NCBI RefSeq assembly: GCF_008704795.1
Contig: NZ_CP023690.1
Location: 2,924,501 to 2,988,500 of the forward strand
From: Streptomyces spectabilis
GTDB lineage: Bacteria > Actinomycetota > Actinomycetes > Streptomycetales > Streptomycetaceae
Direction of reading: 5' to 3'
DNA: 64,000 nt
The notes beneath the pieces were generated by a model. That model made no database searches. It was not told where the DNA came from and saw nothing but the letters and a program-made list of their open reading frames with translations. A program made the position numbers and the translations under genes. Each line of letters opens with the position of its first letter. The first letter of the stretch is position 1. Below are positions 51,539 through 60,703 of the stretch, piece after piece.

Positions 51539-51614
51539 AGCCGTTCACCCGGCCTCCGGCCTGACGCGCACGACGTACGTCCTCGACGACTCCCAAGCGC
51601 GAAAGAGCTGACTC

Positions 51615-52238
51615 ATGGCGAACTCCCGTTCCTTCACCGCTGCCAAGGCCGCCGCCGGTACCGCCACGGCCGCATCCGTCCGGACCGCCCCCCGCGTCGC
51701 CGCCCCCTCGGGCCGCGGGCGGCTGCGCGCCGTCGCGCCCGACGAGGTGGCCCAGATCGCCGACCTCACCGACTTCTCGGGCTTCCTGCCGCCCGGCGCG
51801 ACGCTCCTGCCCGCGCCGCAGCACACCCTGCCCACACTGCCGGGCCAGCCGCCGATGATCGGCTATCTGGTCCTGCTCCCCGCGGGTCAGGAGCACCTCG
51901 GGGCCGTCACGCCCGACCCCGGGCAGGCGCCGGAGGCCGGCGCCGAGGGGCCCCTGCGGATCGACACCGCGCGGCGCTCCGCCCACGTCGACGGGCGCCA
52001 GCTCGACCTGACGTACCTGGAGTTCGAGCTGCTCGCGCACCTCGTCGCGCACCCGCACCGGGTGCACACGCGCGACCAGCTCGTGACGACGGTGTGGGGC
52101 TACGGCCACGTGGGCGACGGGCGGACCGTCGACGTCCACATCGCCCGTCTGCGGCGCAAGCTCGGGGCCGAGCACCGCAGGACGATCCAGACGGTGCGGC
52201 GCGTGGGCTACAAGTACGCGCCGCCGACCGCGGGCTGA
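51615..52238 (+). CDS. Orphan winged-helix (OmpR/PhoB-type) DNA-binding protein without receiver
   Basis: 207 aa. The C-terminal ~95 residues form a Trans_reg_C winged helix: LRIDTARRSAHVDGRQLDLTYLEFELLAHLVAHP, HTRDQLVTTVWGYGHVGDGRTVDVHIARLRRKLG, TVRRVGYKYAPP. There is no receiver domain; the first ~110 residues are Ala/Pro-rich and hold only a short ordered-looking part (PDEVAQIADLTDFSGFLPPG, MIGYLVLLPAGQ). Control by phosphorylation is therefore unlikely. The start has a weak SD (GAAAGAG). It follows the leader ORF by 76 bases and is its most likely target. Confidence 0.85.
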   Translation: MANSRSFTAAKAAAGTATAASVRTAPRVAAPSGRGRLRAVAPDEVAQIADLTDFSGFLPPGATLLPAPQHTLPTLPGQPPMIGYLVLLPAGQEHLGAVTPDPGQAPEAGAEGPLRIDTARRSAHVDGRQLDLTYLEFELLAHLVAHPHRVHTRDQLVTTVWGYGHVGDGRTVDVHIARLRRKLGAEHRRTIQTVRRVGYKYAPPTAG

Positions 52239-52317
52239 CGCCCCCGGCGCCGCGGCCCGTTCTCCTGCTGGCGGAATCCTGTTCCCGTACGGCGGTCCCT
52301 GCGTGCAGAGTCGGATC

Positions 52318-53301
52318 ATGAGACTTCTGATGCTCGGTGGTACGGAATTCGTGGGGCGGGCCGTCACGGAGGCCGCGCTCGCGCGCGGCTGGGAGGTGAC
52401 GGTCTGCCACCGCGGGCGGCACCCGGCCCCCGCGGGCACGCGGTCCGTCCACGTCGACCGTACGGCTCCCGACGGCCTCGCCGCACTCGCCGCCGACGGC
52501 GGCACCTGGGACGCCGTCGTCGACACCTGGTCCGGGGCGCCGCGAGTCGTGCGGGACGCCGCGCGGCTGCTCGCGGGGCGCGCCGGACGGTACGTGTACG
52601 TGTCCAGCGCCTCGGTGTACCGCTACCCCGGCGAAGCCGGATCGGACGAGTCGTTCCCCGTCGTGGACGGCGATCCGGACGCGGACGCGGTGGCGTACGC
52701 GGAGGACAAGCGGGGCGGTGAGCTGGCCGCCGGTGCCGCCTTCGGGCCCGAGCGGACGCTGCTCGTGCGGGCCGGGCTCATCCTCGGCCCGTACGAGAAC
52801 ATCGGGCGGCTTCCGTGGTGGCTGAACCGGGTCGCGCGGGGCGGTCCCGTGCTCGCGCCCGGGCCGCGCGACGCGGGCATCCAGTACATCGACGTACGGG
52901 ACCTCGCCCAGTGGACGCTCGACGCGGTGGCGGCCGGGCTGCACGGGCCCTACAACCTCGTGTGCCCCCAGGGCCACGCCACGATGGGGGACCTGCTCGC
53001 CTCCTGCGTGGCCGTGGCCGGTGGGCCCGGTGCCGAGCTGCGCTGGACGGCGCCGGACGCCGTGCTCGGGGCGGGGATCGAGCCGTGGTCGGAGCTGCCG
53101 GTGTGGCTGCCGCCGGGGGAGCTGTACGACACGATGCACGACACGAGCGCGGCGAAGGCCGCGCCGCGGTGCCGGCCCGTGTCCTCGACCGTGGCCGACA
53201 CCTGGGCCTGGCTCCAGACCCTCGGCGGGGTGGCCCCCCGCCGCCCCGACCGCCCGGAGGTCGGCCTGCCTCCGGCCAAGGAGGCGGCGGCCCTGGCCTA
53301 G
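52318..53301 (+). CDS. NAD-dependent epimerase/reductase-type SDR
   Basis: 327 aa from ATG 52318. MLMLGG-type nucleotide motif LLMLGGTEFVGRAVTEAALARGWEVTVCHRG near the N-terminus, YVYVSSASVYRYPGEAGSDE with the catalytic Ser/Tyr region, YAEDKRGGELA with a YxxxK-like Tyr-Lys pair, and PYNLVCPQGHATMGDLL later. It is of the extended SDR type that uses sugar nucleotides or isoflavonoid-like substrates; the actual substrate is unknown. CAGAGT-six bases-ATG suggests a leaderless message. Downstream is a 1.4-kb repeat block. Confidence 0.87.
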   Translation: MRLLMLGGTEFVGRAVTEAALARGWEVTVCHRGRHPAPAGTRSVHVDRTAPDGLAALAADGGTWDAVVDTWSGAPRVVRDAARLLAGRAGRYVYVSSASVYRYPGEAGSDESFPVVDGDPDADAVAYAEDKRGGELAAGAAFGPERTLLVRAGLILGPYENIGRLPWWLNRVARGGPVLAPGPRDAGIQYIDVRDLAQWTLDAVAAGLHGPYNLVCPQGHATMGDLLASCVAVAGGPGAELRWTAPDAVLGAGIEPWSELPVWLPPGELYDTMHDTSAAKAAPRCRPVSSTVADTWAWLQTLGGVAPRRPDRPEVGLPPAKEAAALA

Positions 53302-53519
53302 CGCTCGCCGCGTGCTCCGGGGGCGGAGGGCTGAACGCACCGCTGGGGTGGTCCCCCACCCGCCTGCCCCGGGGCCTGGCGGCGGCCATGGCTGGGGGCT
53401 CGCCCGCCGGGGCTGCGGGGGCGCGGGGCCGCTGGGGCGCGGGGTCACTGGGGCGCGAGGCGCCGTCCACGAGCACGCGGCGCCGGGCCCGGCTGCGCGC
53501 CCCCGGGACGGCCTTACCC

Positions 53520-54180
53520 GCCCGAGGGCACGGGACCGCGGGGCCCCACCCACGCGAACCCCGCATCGGGCCCAGGCTGTGCACCCCCGGGACGGTCCCA
53601 CCCACCCGCCCCCACCCGAGGCCACAGGGTCGCGGGGCACCACCCACGCAAGCTCACTCCAGGGCTCGACATCGGCCCTCTCTAGGAACCGGCCCACCCA
53701 GCTGGCCACGGAATCACAGGGCGCCACCTGTGCGCGCTCCACACCGAGGCCCGGCTACGGGCCTCCCCCAAGAACGGGCCCACCCACGCGAGGCCACGGG
53801 ATCGCAGGGCACCACCCACAGGCACGCCGCGCCGGACCCTGGCTACACCCCCCGAGGACGGTCCCACCCACCCGCCCCCGTCTGAGGCCACAGGGTCGCG
53901 GGGCACCACCTACGCAAGCCCCCACCCCGGGGCTCGACTGCGGCCCTCCCCAGGAAAGCGGGCCCACCTCCACCTGGCCACGGAATCGCAGGGCACCGGG
54001 GCCTGAATGCGGCCCGCCCAGGAACGGGCCCACCCACCCAAGGCCGCAAGTTCGCAAGGCACCACCCACACGCGCTCCAGGCCGGGGCCACGCTGCGTGC
54101 CGCTCGGGGATAGTCCCACCCACCCGCCCCCACCCCGGGGCGGGCGCGAATGGACGCCACCCGCAAGCGTTCCGCGTCAG
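53520..54180. repeat. Degenerate minisatellite, ~85-95 bp subunits in ~260 bp higher-order units
   Basis: A core like GGCCACGGGATCGCAGGGCA followed by CCACCCACGC recurs near 53525, 53620, 53703, 53792, 53886, 53974 and 54040. The longer block containing GACGGTCCCACCCACCCGCC recurs at 53591 and 53857 (266 bp apart), and in degraded form near 54109. No ORF here has convincing coding character. Between 53302 and 53520 I see only GC-rich sequence without a gene. Confidence 0.75.
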
Positions 54181-54255
54181 GGCTGAGCCTGGCCAAGCCG
54201 GGAAAATTCGGGTGCAGCGGAGGAGGACTTGGGGTGCCGCCCGCAGCACCACGCG

Positions 54256-54605
54256 TCGGGGCGGAAAGCCCCGTCACGACAGCGGCGACGGCGTGAGGCG
54301 CCGCCCGCAAGCGCTTCGCGTCGGGCCCCGACCCCGCAAAGCCAAGGAGACCCGAGCGGGAGGGTGAGAAAGCCCCCACCACCACAACGCCGGGGAACGC
54401 GAGGCACCGACCCCAACGCCACCCGCCAGGCCCCAGCCCCGCAAAGCCGGGGAGACCCGAGCGGGAGGGTGAGAAAGCCCCCACCACCACAACGCCGGGG
54501 AACGCGAGGCACCGACCCCAACGCCACCCGCCAGGCCCCGGCCCCGCAAAGCCGGGGAGATCCGGGCGGGAGGGTGGGAAAGCCCCCGCCAGGGCAGTGG
54601 CGGGG
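54256..54605. repeat. 105-bp tandem repeat array
   Basis: Copies at 54361-54465 and 54466-54570 match at 102 of 105 positions; a partial copy follows at 54571 (about 35 bp) and a diverged one precedes at about 54256-54360. 105 is a multiple of three, so ORFs run through it on both strands as 35-residue repeats, but none has a start, RBS or family. From 54606 to the MMPL stop only GC-rich sequence is seen. Confidence 0.9.
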
Positions 54606-54719
54606 GTGTGGGGTGCCGCTCGCGGTGCGGTGGGGCGGGGCCCGGAGCCGGGTGGCGGGGAGGTGGGGAAGCCCGCCGTGGGAGGGGCCGGGGTGGGGGG
54701 CACCCCGGCCCGTGGGGGG

Positions 54720-56903
54720 TCAGGCCAGGGCCTTGGCCCGGGGCGGGGCCGGCGCGGAGGGCTCGGCGTGGGAGACCTCGGGGAGCCAGCCGAGGCCCCG
54801 CGGCGTACGCCAGTTCCGCTCACCGAGCAGCGTCATGACGGAGGGCAACAGGACCATACGGACCACCGTGGCGTCGAGGAGGACCGCGACCCCCAGCCCC
54901 ACGCCCATCTGCTGCATGTCCTGCATGGACAGCATGCCGAACACCGCGAACACGGCCACCATGATCACCGCGGCCCCGGTCACCGCCCCCGCGGTCCGCG
55001 AGATGCCCTCACGGATCGCGGCCCGGTTGTCGAGCCCCTGGTCGCGCGCCTCGCGGATCCGGGAGACCACGAACACGTGGTAGTCCATGGAGAGGCCGAA
55101 GAGGACGACGAGGACGAACAGCGGCATCCAGCTCTCGATGGCGCCTGCCTTCTCGGAGCCGATGAGGGACGCGCCCCAGCCGTGCTGGAAGACGGCTGTC
55201 ATCACGCCGTAGGCCGCGCCCACGGACAGCAGGTTCAGGGCGATCGAGGTCACCGCGATGACCACCGAGCGGAAGCTGAGGAGCATCAGCAGGAAGGTGA
55301 CGGCGGCGATGAAGAGGAAGACCGGCACGATGCCCTTGCCGAGCTGGTCGGTGAAGTCCTGCGACCCGGCGAGGTCGCCGCCGACGTAGGCCTCCAGACC
55401 GTCGGCGCGGGTGTCGGCGCGGAAGTCCCGTACGTCCGACTTGAGGTCGTCCAGGGCCTTCTTGGCGGCCGCGTCACTGCCGGTGCCGGGCAGCGGCACC
55501 TCGATCTCGGCCACGCCCCCGGCTTCGTGCACCGTCAGCTCGGCGCCCTTGCCCGCCTTCGCGGTGAGCGAGCGCAGGCCGTCGCGGACCGGCGCGGCCC
55601 CGATGTCGTCGGCGTGCACGACGACGCGGGCGGGCGCGGGGCCGCCGGGGAACTCGCCGGTGATCTCCCGGTACGCGACGGAGAGGCGCGCGTCGGAGCC
55701 GAACTGCTTCTCCAGGCCGAGCTGTTCGGTCTTCATGCCGAGCGCGGGCGCGGCCAGGGCGAGCAGCAGGCCCGCGGAAGCGACGGCGAAGAACTTGGGC
55801 CTGGCGAGCACCGGCTTCACCAGGGATCCGGCGAGGGTGCCGCTGGCGTGGACGCCCTTCTTGGAGCGGCGGTTGAGGAACGGGATGCGCCCGGCGTCGA
55901 TGCGGTCGCCGAGCCAGGCGAGGAGGGCGGGCAGGACGGTCACGGAGCCGAGCATGGCCACGCACACCACCAGGATCGTGGCGACGGCGAAGCCCTTGAA
56001 GAGGAGCAGCCCGGACAGGAACATGCCCGCCATGGCCACCATCACGGTGAGGCCCGAGACCAGGACCGCGCGCCCGCTGGTGGCGGCGGCGATCCGCAGG
56101 GCGGTCTCGGCGTCGTGTCCTGCGGCCCGCTCGTCGCGCTCGCGCCGCAGATAGAACAGGCAGTAGTCGACGCCGACGGCGAGGCCCATCAGGAACATCA
56201 CGGAGTACGTCGTCTCGGCCATGTTCACCGCGTGGCTGGCGAGGCCGAGCAGCCCGAAGGCGGCGACGCAGGCGGTCAGCGCGAGCCCGACGGGGAGCAG
56301 CGCGGCGACGACCGCGCCGAAGGCGACCAGGAGGATGGCGAGCGCCAGCGGCACGGCCATGAACTCGGCCTTCTGCAGGTCGTCGGCGAGCAGGTCCTTG
56401 AGGAACTTCTCGGAGCTGGCGTCGCCGAACTGGTGGACGGCGACGCCGTGCGCCTTCCCCTCGTCCCTGGCCCTGTCGACGGCTTCGAGCACCGGGTCGA
56501 CGCGGTCGGCGGCCGTGTCCGACTCGCCCTTGAGCTGGAAGCGGAGCAACGCGTCCGTGCGGTCCTTCGAGGGCAGGGGCGGCTGCACCTTCGTCGTCTC
56601 GCCGGTCTTCTCGATCGCGGCGGCGAGGTCCGCGGCCGCCTCCCGCCAGCCGTCGGCGGTGCGCGCGCTGACCATGACGAGTTCGGAGGCCGGTTCGTCG
56701 ATGCCCGCGTCCTTGAGGATCTTCGCGGCCCGCGCCGAGTCGCCGGTGCCCATCTCGTCGTCGTCCGCGGTGACGGTGCCGGTGGCCCCGCCGACGACGG
56801 TGGCGAGCACCACGAACAGCAGCCAGCCGAGGATCGCCTTCTTGCGGTGGTGCGCGCTCCACACCCCGAGTCGTGCCGCGAGGTTCAGCCTCTTGGCGCT
56901 CAT
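54720..56903 (-). CDS. MMPL-family (RND-type) membrane transporter
   Basis: 727 aa from ATG 56903 (an ATG at 56918 is an alternative). Twelve hydrophobic segments in two MMPL halves, each with a large external loop. Seen: IGWLLFVVLATVVGG-like first helix AILGWLLFVVLATVVGG, YSVMFLMGLAVGVDYCLFYLRRERDERAAGHDAETALR (proton-relay Asp-Tyr) and its repeat VVLFGLSMDYHVFVVSRIREARDQGLDNRAAIREG. Such proteins export lipids or siderophore-like and polyketide products in actinomycetes. The cargo cannot be told; it is divergent from a NarL-type two-component system that could regulate it. Confidence 0.93.
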   Translation of the reverse strand: MSAKRLNLAARLGVWSAHHRKKAILGWLLFVVLATVVGGATGTVTADDDEMGTGDSARAAKILKDAGIDEPASELVMVSARTADGWREAAADLAAAIEKTGETTKVQPPLPSKDRTDALLRFQLKGESDTAADRVDPVLEAVDRARDEGKAHGVAVHQFGDASSEKFLKDLLADDLQKAEFMAVPLALAILLVAFGAVVAALLPVGLALTACVAAFGLLGLASHAVNMAETTYSVMFLMGLAVGVDYCLFYLRRERDERAAGHDAETALRIAAATSGRAVLVSGLTVMVAMAGMFLSGLLLFKGFAVATILVVCVAMLGSVTVLPALLAWLGDRIDAGRIPFLNRRSKKGVHASGTLAGSLVKPVLARPKFFAVASAGLLLALAAPALGMKTEQLGLEKQFGSDARLSVAYREITGEFPGGPAPARVVVHADDIGAAPVRDGLRSLTAKAGKGAELTVHEAGGVAEIEVPLPGTGSDAAAKKALDDLKSDVRDFRADTRADGLEAYVGGDLAGSQDFTDQLGKGIVPVFLFIAAVTFLLMLLSFRSVVIAVTSIALNLLSVGAAYGVMTAVFQHGWGASLIGSEKAGAIESWMPLFVLVVLFGLSMDYHVFVVSRIREARDQGLDNRAAIREGISRTAGAVTGAAVIMVAVFAVFGMLSMQDMQQMGVGLGVAVLLDATVVRMVLLPSVMTLLGERNWRTPRGLGWLPEVSHAEPSAPAPPRAKALA

Positions 56904-57155
56904 GACCTTCGCCCCCATTGGTAAGCGTGAGTTAAGCGAGTTGACGTGGATCACGCTAGGAATCGGCGGCGCCGGGACCCAGCCGCCGAGCACCCCTCTC
57001 GGTGAAGCACAGGGCGAGGTCGGGGGGTGTCGTCAGGTACACCCCCGTTCTGGGGGCGGAGCCGAATGACCCGGACCGCCCCGACCAGGGAAACTGTCCT
57101 GGTGCCGGGTGCTCGTGGGCACGGCCGGACAGGGCCAGTCGAGGAGAGGGACACC

Positions 57156-58433
57156 ATGAAGACGTCGAGGGTGCGCGAGAGCCTGCTCGCGGGAGCGCGC
57201 GGCCTGTACATGACGGTGATCTCGCTGGTCGGGTCGATCACGCTCTTCGTGCTCTCGGTCGTGTCGATCGCGCTCATCGTGATCGGGATCGGCGTGTTCA
57301 CGACCCCGGTGGTCCTGACCGCCGTACGCAAGTACGCGACGCTGCACCGGCTGCACGCCGGGGAGTGGGCGGACGTACGCATTCCGGTCCCGTACCGGCA
57401 GGATCCCGCGCGGCCGGCGCGCGGCCCGGCCGGGCAGGTGGAGCGCTGCACGCGGATGCTCAAGGACCCGGCGACCTGGCGGGACCTGGAGTGGCTCCTG
57501 GTGAACATGACCTTCGGCGCGATCCTCGCGATCCTCCCGCCCGCGCTGATCCTGTACATGGCGTACGGCTGGGTCCTCGCCTGCGGCGTCTGGAAGCCGA
57601 TCTACGACGCGGGCGGCGGCGAGTGGTTCGCGTTCATCCACGTCACCTCGCAGTCCACCGCGTTCGCCGCCGCAGCGCTCGGCTCCGCCTTCTTCGCCCT
57701 GAGCCTGTACGTCAATCCGCTGCTGCTGCGCGCCCACTTCCAGCTGTCGCGCACCCTGCTCGCCCCGACGGCCACCATGCGGGAGCGGGAGCTGGCGTTG
57801 CGCGTCGACCGTCTTGAGGAGACCCGGCACGACGCCGTCGACAGCTCCGCCGCCGAGCTGCGCCGCATCGAGCGCGATCTGCACGACGGCGCCCAGGCCC
57901 GCCTCGTCGCCATGGGCATGGACCTCGGCACCATCGAGGCGATCGTGGAGAAGGACCCCGCCAAGGCCAAGGAGATGATCGCCAAGGCGCGGCAGAACTC
58001 CGGCGAGGCGCTCACCGAACTGCGCGACCTGGTGCGCGGCATCCACCCGCCGGTCCTGGCCGAGCGCGGCCTCGGTGACGCGGTGCGGGCGCTCGCGCTG
58101 CGCCTGCCGGTGGCGACGGACGTGGACGTGGACGTGGCGGGCCGGGCGGAGGCCCCGGTGGAGTCGGCGGCGTACTTCGCGGTGAGCGAGATCCTGACGA
58201 ACGCGGTCAAGTACGCGCAGGCGGACCGGATCTGGGTGGACGTCCACCACGCGGACGGCATGCTCCGCATCGCGGTCACCGACAACGGCAGGGGCGGGGC
58301 GAGCATCGGCTCGGGCTCGGGTCTGAGCGGGATCGAACGGCGGCTCGGTACATTCGACGGCATACTCGCCGTCAGCAGTCCCGTTGGCGGCCCGACCATG
58401 GTGACCATGGAGATCCCTTGCGAGTTGTCCTAG
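57156..58433 (+). CDS. NarL-type sensor histidine kinase
   Basis: 425 aa; ATG 57156 with GAGGAGAGGG upstream. Membrane part: helices at about 18-45 (TVISLVGSITLFVLSVVSIALIVIGIGVF), 115-140 (MTFGAILAILPPALILYMAYGWVLA) and 170-190 (AFAAAALGSAFFALSLYV), the DUF-type sensor common in Streptomyces NarL kinases. The HisKA_3 box is RRIERDLHDGAQARLVAMGM with the phospho-His. HATPase motifs EILTNAVKYA and VTDNGRGGASIGSGSGLSGIERRL complete the core. The next gene starts 16 bases before this stop, so kinase and regulator are coupled. Confidence 0.93.
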   Translation: MKTSRVRESLLAGARGLYMTVISLVGSITLFVLSVVSIALIVIGIGVFTTPVVLTAVRKYATLHRLHAGEWADVRIPVPYRQDPARPARGPAGQVERCTRMLKDPATWRDLEWLLVNMTFGAILAILPPALILYMAYGWVLACGVWKPIYDAGGGEWFAFIHVTSQSTAFAAAALGSAFFALSLYVNPLLLRAHFQLSRTLLAPTATMRERELALRVDRLEETRHDAVDSSAAELRRIERDLHDGAQARLVAMGMDLGTIEAIVEKDPAKAKEMIAKARQNSGEALTELRDLVRGIHPPVLAERGLGDAVRALALRLPVATDVDVDVAGRAEAPVESAAYFAVSEILTNAVKYAQADRIWVDVHHADGMLRIAVTDNGRGGASIGSGSGLSGIERRLGTFDGILAVSSPVGGPTMVTMEIPCELS

Positions 58434-59068
58434 CCGAAGATCTCTTCCTGCTGCGCGACGGCCTGGTGCGGATGCTGGAGGCGTTCGACTTCGAGATCGC
58501 GGCTGCCGTGGAGACCGGCCCCGAACTGGCCAAGGCCCTCGCCGAGCTCCAGCCGGACGTCGCCGTCGTCGACGTCCGGCTGCCGCCGTCGCACACCGAC
58601 GAAGGGCTCCAGTGCGCCCTCGCCGCCCGCCGCGCGCGCCCGGGCCTGCCGGTGCTCGTGCTCTCCCAGCACGTGGAGCAGCTGTACGCGCGCGAGCTGC
58701 TCGCCGACGGCAACGGCGGCGTCGGGTACCTCCTGAAGGACCGGGTGTTCGACGCCGAGCAGTTCGTCGACGCGGTGCGCCGGGTCGCGGCGGGCGGCAC
58801 CGCGATGGACCCCACGGTCATCCAGCAGCTCCTGTCGCGCCGGTCCGCGAACGAACCCCTCGGCGCGCTGACCCCGCGCGAGCGGGAGGTCCTGGAGCTG
58901 ATGGCGCAGGGCAGGTCCAACGCCGCGATCGCCGCGCAGCTCGTGGTGACGGAGCGGGCCATCGCCAAACACACCTCCAACATCTTCGCGAAACTCGGTC
59001 TCCCGGTCTCCGACGACGACAACCGCCGTGTCCTCGCGGTTCTCGCCTTTCTCGACCAGGGCCGCTGA
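58418..59068 (+). CDS. LuxR/NarL-family response regulator
   Basis: 216 aa from a TTG at 58418 (TTGCGAGTTGTCCTAGCC), with GGAG at 58408-58411; it overlaps the kinase by 16 bases. Receiver: [15 protein letters not shown], phospho-acceptor Asp in [11 protein letters not shown] (~50), and KDRVFD Lys. LuxR-type [48 protein letters not shown]. The pair probably controls the divergent MMPL exporter or the downstream secreted protein; no site could be identified with confidence. Confidence 0.92.
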   Translation: MRVVLAEDLFLLRDGLVRMLEAFDFEIAAAVETGPELAKALAELQPDVAVVDVRLPPSHTDEGLQCALAARRARPGLPVLVLSQHVEQLYARELLADGNGGVGYLLKDRVFDAEQFVDAVRRVAAGGTAMDPTVIQQLLSRRSANEPLGALTPREREVLELMAQGRSNAAIAAQLVVTERAIAKHTSNIFAKLGLPVSDDDNRRVLAVLAFLDQGR

Positions 59069-59089
59069 TCAATTCCCCTGCGCTTCAAG

Positions 59090-59108
59090 GGATTTCCCGG
59101 GGAAATCC
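59090..59108. promoter_or_regulatory. 19-bp perfect palindrome upstream of the DUF1996 gene
   Basis: GGATTTCCC (59090-59098), G, GGGAAATCC (59100-59108). A one-base centre is too tight for a hairpin terminator, so a protein-binding site is more likely. A second inverted repeat, CACGGC (59111-59116) / GCCGTG (59124-59129), follows. Both lie 25-65 bases before the start at 59154. Confidence 0.5.
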
Positions 59109-59153
59109 GGCACGGCTTTGAACGCCGTGGTCCTGTGCTGCGTACGTAGCCTC

Positions 59154-60626
59154 ATGGGACGCACCACACGACGCACGTCACGAAAACGATCAAAGCTGGC
59201 CGGGCGGGCGATCGCCGCGTCGGCGGCGTTAATCCTGGGCGGCGGCGGACTTCTCGCGGTGAATGTCTACGCGAACGCCGAAGAGAGTCCGTCGTCGGAC
59301 GTCGGGAGCCGGAACCAGATTCAGGGCGAGGGGTCGCAGGCGACCACCATCAGCTGCCCCGATGTGGGAAACCAGCTGCCCGAAGTCCCCCAGGACGCCC
59401 GGGCCGAGGTCGACCGGCGACTCGCGGAACTGGACAGTCAGATCACCCAGGCGTACGCACGGTTCGCCGAGGCCGAGAACCCCGAGGACCGGAGCGCGGT
59501 CCTCGGGCCGCTGGAGGAGCAGCGGCGACCGGCCATCGACTCCATCCGGACGGCGATCGACCGCAGCGGCACGGCCCCCGAGAACCTGGACGGCATGGCG
59601 CCGTGCACCCTGCGCGCCGACGACGACGGCCCGCCGCAGGACGGCACGGGCCAGGACCAGGAACCGGGCCAGGGCCAAGAGCCGGGCCAGGACCAGGAAC
59701 CAGGTCAGGAACCGGGCGAGGACCAGGGCCAGGCGGGCAACGGTCCCGAGGCCGGGGACTTCGTCGACATCACCTCCGTACGGCCCAACGTCCAAAAGCC
59801 CCGCAACCAGCGCGGCGCCTCACGCGGCACCTTCACCACGCGCTGCGGCACGAACGAGAACGGGAAGTTCAACCCGGACAACGTCATCGTGGCGCCCGGC
59901 GTGAGCAACGGCGCGCACCACATGCACGACTACGTCGGAAACCAGGAGACCGACGCCTTCTCCAGCGACCAGGAACTCGCCGGCGGCCGCACCAGCTGCC
60001 GCAATCAGGGCGACAAGTCCACCTACTACTGGCCCGTGCTCCGCCTGCAGAACGGAAACGACGAGGACGACTCCGACGCGGACGGCGGCGGCCGGGACAA
60101 GAACTTCGGCGAGATCCAGACGCCGGACCAGGTCACCTTGAAATTCGTCGGAAGTCCCGTCGGCAAGGTCACCGCGATGCCGCGGTTCCTGCGCGTCATC
60201 ACCGGCGACGCCAAGGCGTTCACCAATGGCGACGCGAATGCCAATGCCTCCTGGAGCTGCACCGGATTCGAGAACCGGCAGCTGAAGGACAAGTACCCGA
60301 TCTGCCCCGAGGGCAGCAAAGTGGTCCGCACCTTCAATTTCCAGAGCTGCTGGGACGGCCGCAACACCGACAGCGCCAACCACCGCACGCACGTCGCCTT
60401 CGCCGACCCGCGCAGCGGCCGCTGCCCCCAAGGCTTCCGCGCCGTCCCGCAGCTCGTGCAACGCATCGTGTACGACGTGCCGCCGGGCCCCGGCTTCGCC
60501 GTGGACTCCTTCCCCGAGCAGCTCCACAAGCCCGTCACCGACCACGGTGACTTCATCAACGTGTTCGACCGGAAGCTGATGCAGCGCGTGGCGGCGTGCA
60601 TCAACGACAACCGCCGCTGCGCCTAG
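59154..60626 (+). CDS. Secreted DUF1996 domain protein
   Basis: 490 aa from ATG 59154. A basic start and a hydrophobic stretch ([27 protein letters not shown]) form a signal peptide. Residues ~60-160 are a helical region; then a low-complexity linker of about 35 residues with repeated Q-D/G-Q-E-P-G-Q units. The C-terminal ~280 residues are DUF1996: [55 protein letters not shown], and [50 protein letters not shown]. Several Cys pairs and His-rich loops suggest an extracellular metal- or wall-associated protein. Function is not established. Confidence 0.9.
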   Translation: MGRTTRRTSRKRSKLAGRAIAASAALILGGGGLLAVNVYANAEESPSSDVGSRNQIQGEGSQATTISCPDVGNQLPEVPQDARAEVDRRLAELDSQITQAYARFAEAENPEDRSAVLGPLEEQRRPAIDSIRTAIDRSGTAPENLDGMAPCTLRADDDGPPQDGTGQDQEPGQGQEPGQDQEPGQEPGEDQGQAGNGPEAGDFVDITSVRPNVQKPRNQRGASRGTFTTRCGTNENGKFNPDNVIVAPGVSNGAHHMHDYVGNQETDAFSSDQELAGGRTSCRNQGDKSTYYWPVLRLQNGNDEDDSDADGGGRDKNFGEIQTPDQVTLKFVGSPVGKVTAMPRFLRVITGDAKAFTNGDANANASWSCTGFENRQLKDKYPICPEGSKVVRTFNFQSCWDGRNTDSANHRTHVAFADPRSGRCPQGFRAVPQLVQRIVYDVPPGPGFAVDSFPEQLHKPVTDHGDFINVFDRKLMQRVAACINDNRRCA

Positions 60627-60703
60627 CCCCCAGACTGCTGCGCGGTCAGCTCGCGCGGTGACCGGAGCGCCCTACGTGCCCAGGGCCAGTGTCCTCGTCC
60701 CCC

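Noticed and set aside
53520..54605. CRISPR array
   Set aside because: Repeats are long, adjacent and degenerate, with no unique spacers of constant length and no cas genes in the window.
53843..54823. 326-codon minus-strand frame with Gly/Trp/Arg repeats over the minisatellites
   Set aside because: Repetition follows from the DNA repeats, there is no RBS or conserved domain, and its end overlaps the MMPL gene.
54229..55083. Plus-strand frame with 35-residue repeats
   Set aside because: Open only because the 105-bp repeat is a multiple of three; it runs into antisense of the MMPL gene and lacks a start signal.
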